Below, in pieces: positions 63,768 through 64,000 of a stretch of 64,000 nucleotides of DNA; positions within the stretch are counted from its first letter, which is position 1, and each line of letters begins with the position of its first letter. A model generated the notes under the pieces. That model worked only from the letters and a program-made list of their open reading frames with translations, was not told the DNA's origin and searched no databases. The position numbers and the translations under genes were made by a program. The stretch is from Variovorax beijingensis (GTDB lineage Bacteria > Pseudomonadota > Gammaproteobacteria > Burkholderiales > Burkholderiaceae_C): the NCBI RefSeq assembly GCF_003951285.1, contig NZ_RXFQ01000003.1:186001-250000 (forward strand), in the 5' to 3' direction.

Positions 63768-64000
63768 TCAGATCACTGCGAGCGCCAGCGAAAGGCCCGA
63801 GAGGAACGCGTCCTCGACCCGATGGCCGATGCACCAGTCGCCGGCCACGCCGATGCGTGCCTTGGCGTCCCACAGGTGGCTCTTGCCCACTGGAACCTGG
63901 GTCTGGGCTTCGGGCCAGCAGCGCGCCCGGGCGTGCGTGGGCGCGGCATGGATGCCGGTGATCTCGGCGAAGGCGCGCAGCAGCTTGGCCTCGACGCGCG
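63768..64000 (-). CDS. FAD-dependent amine-oxidase-like protein, C-terminal part
   Basis: Only the last 77 codons are in the window. The end [24 protein letters not shown] is the typical C-terminal FAD-contact of renalase-like NAD(P)/FAD oxidoreductases. The stop lies seven bases before the gluQRS start codon, suggesting one operon with gluQRS-trmB. Substrate unknown. Confidence 0.75.
   Translation of the reverse strand, partial: RVEAKLLRAFAEITGIHAAPTHARARCWPEAQTQVPVGKSHLWDAKARIGVAGDWCIGHRVEDAFLSGLSLALAVI

Overview
The window looks like chromosome of a free-living betaproteobacterium of the order Burkholderiales, most likely Comamonadaceae and probably Variovorax or a close relative. This is inferred from the high GC content, the orphan Bug/TctC-type solute-binding proteins, the Omp32-type porin, the urt-fmdAB amide locus and the general codon style. 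No 16S gene or other decisive marker is present. I see no insertion sequence, integrase, prophage or CRISPR array.

Layout. 0-5.4 kb: the start of a non-ribosomal peptide synthetase running off the left edge, its AT-rich upstream region, a TIGR04325-type methyltransferase, two small unknowns, tRNA-Gly(CCC) and a ferritin-like diiron protein. 5.6-10.6 kb: housekeeping alaS, a 2-dehydropantoate 2-reductase-like gene and dadA. 10.7-25.2 kb: a fourteen-gene co-directional catabolic island. It holds two TctC-type binding proteins, two SDRs, a cupin, an alpha/beta hydrolase, an IclR regulator, a ThDP enzyme, an aspartate-dehydrogenase-like enzyme, an aldehyde dehydrogenase, an extradiol-type VOC dioxygenase, a recombinase-like HTH miniprotein, a Rieske oxygenase, its PDR-type reductase and a porin. 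It probably degrades an aromatic acid taken up from outside, but the substrate cannot be named.

25.3-30.5 kb: small lipoproteins, two orphan binding proteins, an AraC regulator, an EamA exporter, a DUF1488-like protein and a Gly-rich/Ala-Thr-Pro secreted protein. 30.5-41.9 kb: an amide/urea locus. A LuxR-type response regulator and a large hybrid kinase carrying an NCS1-permease-like sensor domain diverge from urtABCDE-fmdA-fmdB. 42-47 kb: an RpiR regulator, a HAD phosphatase and a PhnDCE-like importer, followed by a Tat-exported phospholipase C, which together suggest phosphorus scavenging. 49.8-51.5 kb: a compact YadA-like trimeric autotransporter. 51.5-53.8 kb: an exported GH3 beta-glucosidase.

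53.9-60.0 kb: a leftward tricarballylate-type cluster (HD protein, class II aldolase, BASS symporter, LysR, tcuA, tcuB and a possible 21-aa ORF), with a Crp/Fnr regulator diverging from it. 60.8-64 kb: an orphan branched-chain-type binding protein, trmB, gluQRS and the tail of an amine-oxidase-like flavoprotein.

The best candidates for new biology are the island at 10.7-25.2 kb, the permease-cysteine-cluster-kinase fusion beside the formamidase operon, and several perfect palindromes that each lie beside a plausible cognate regulator.
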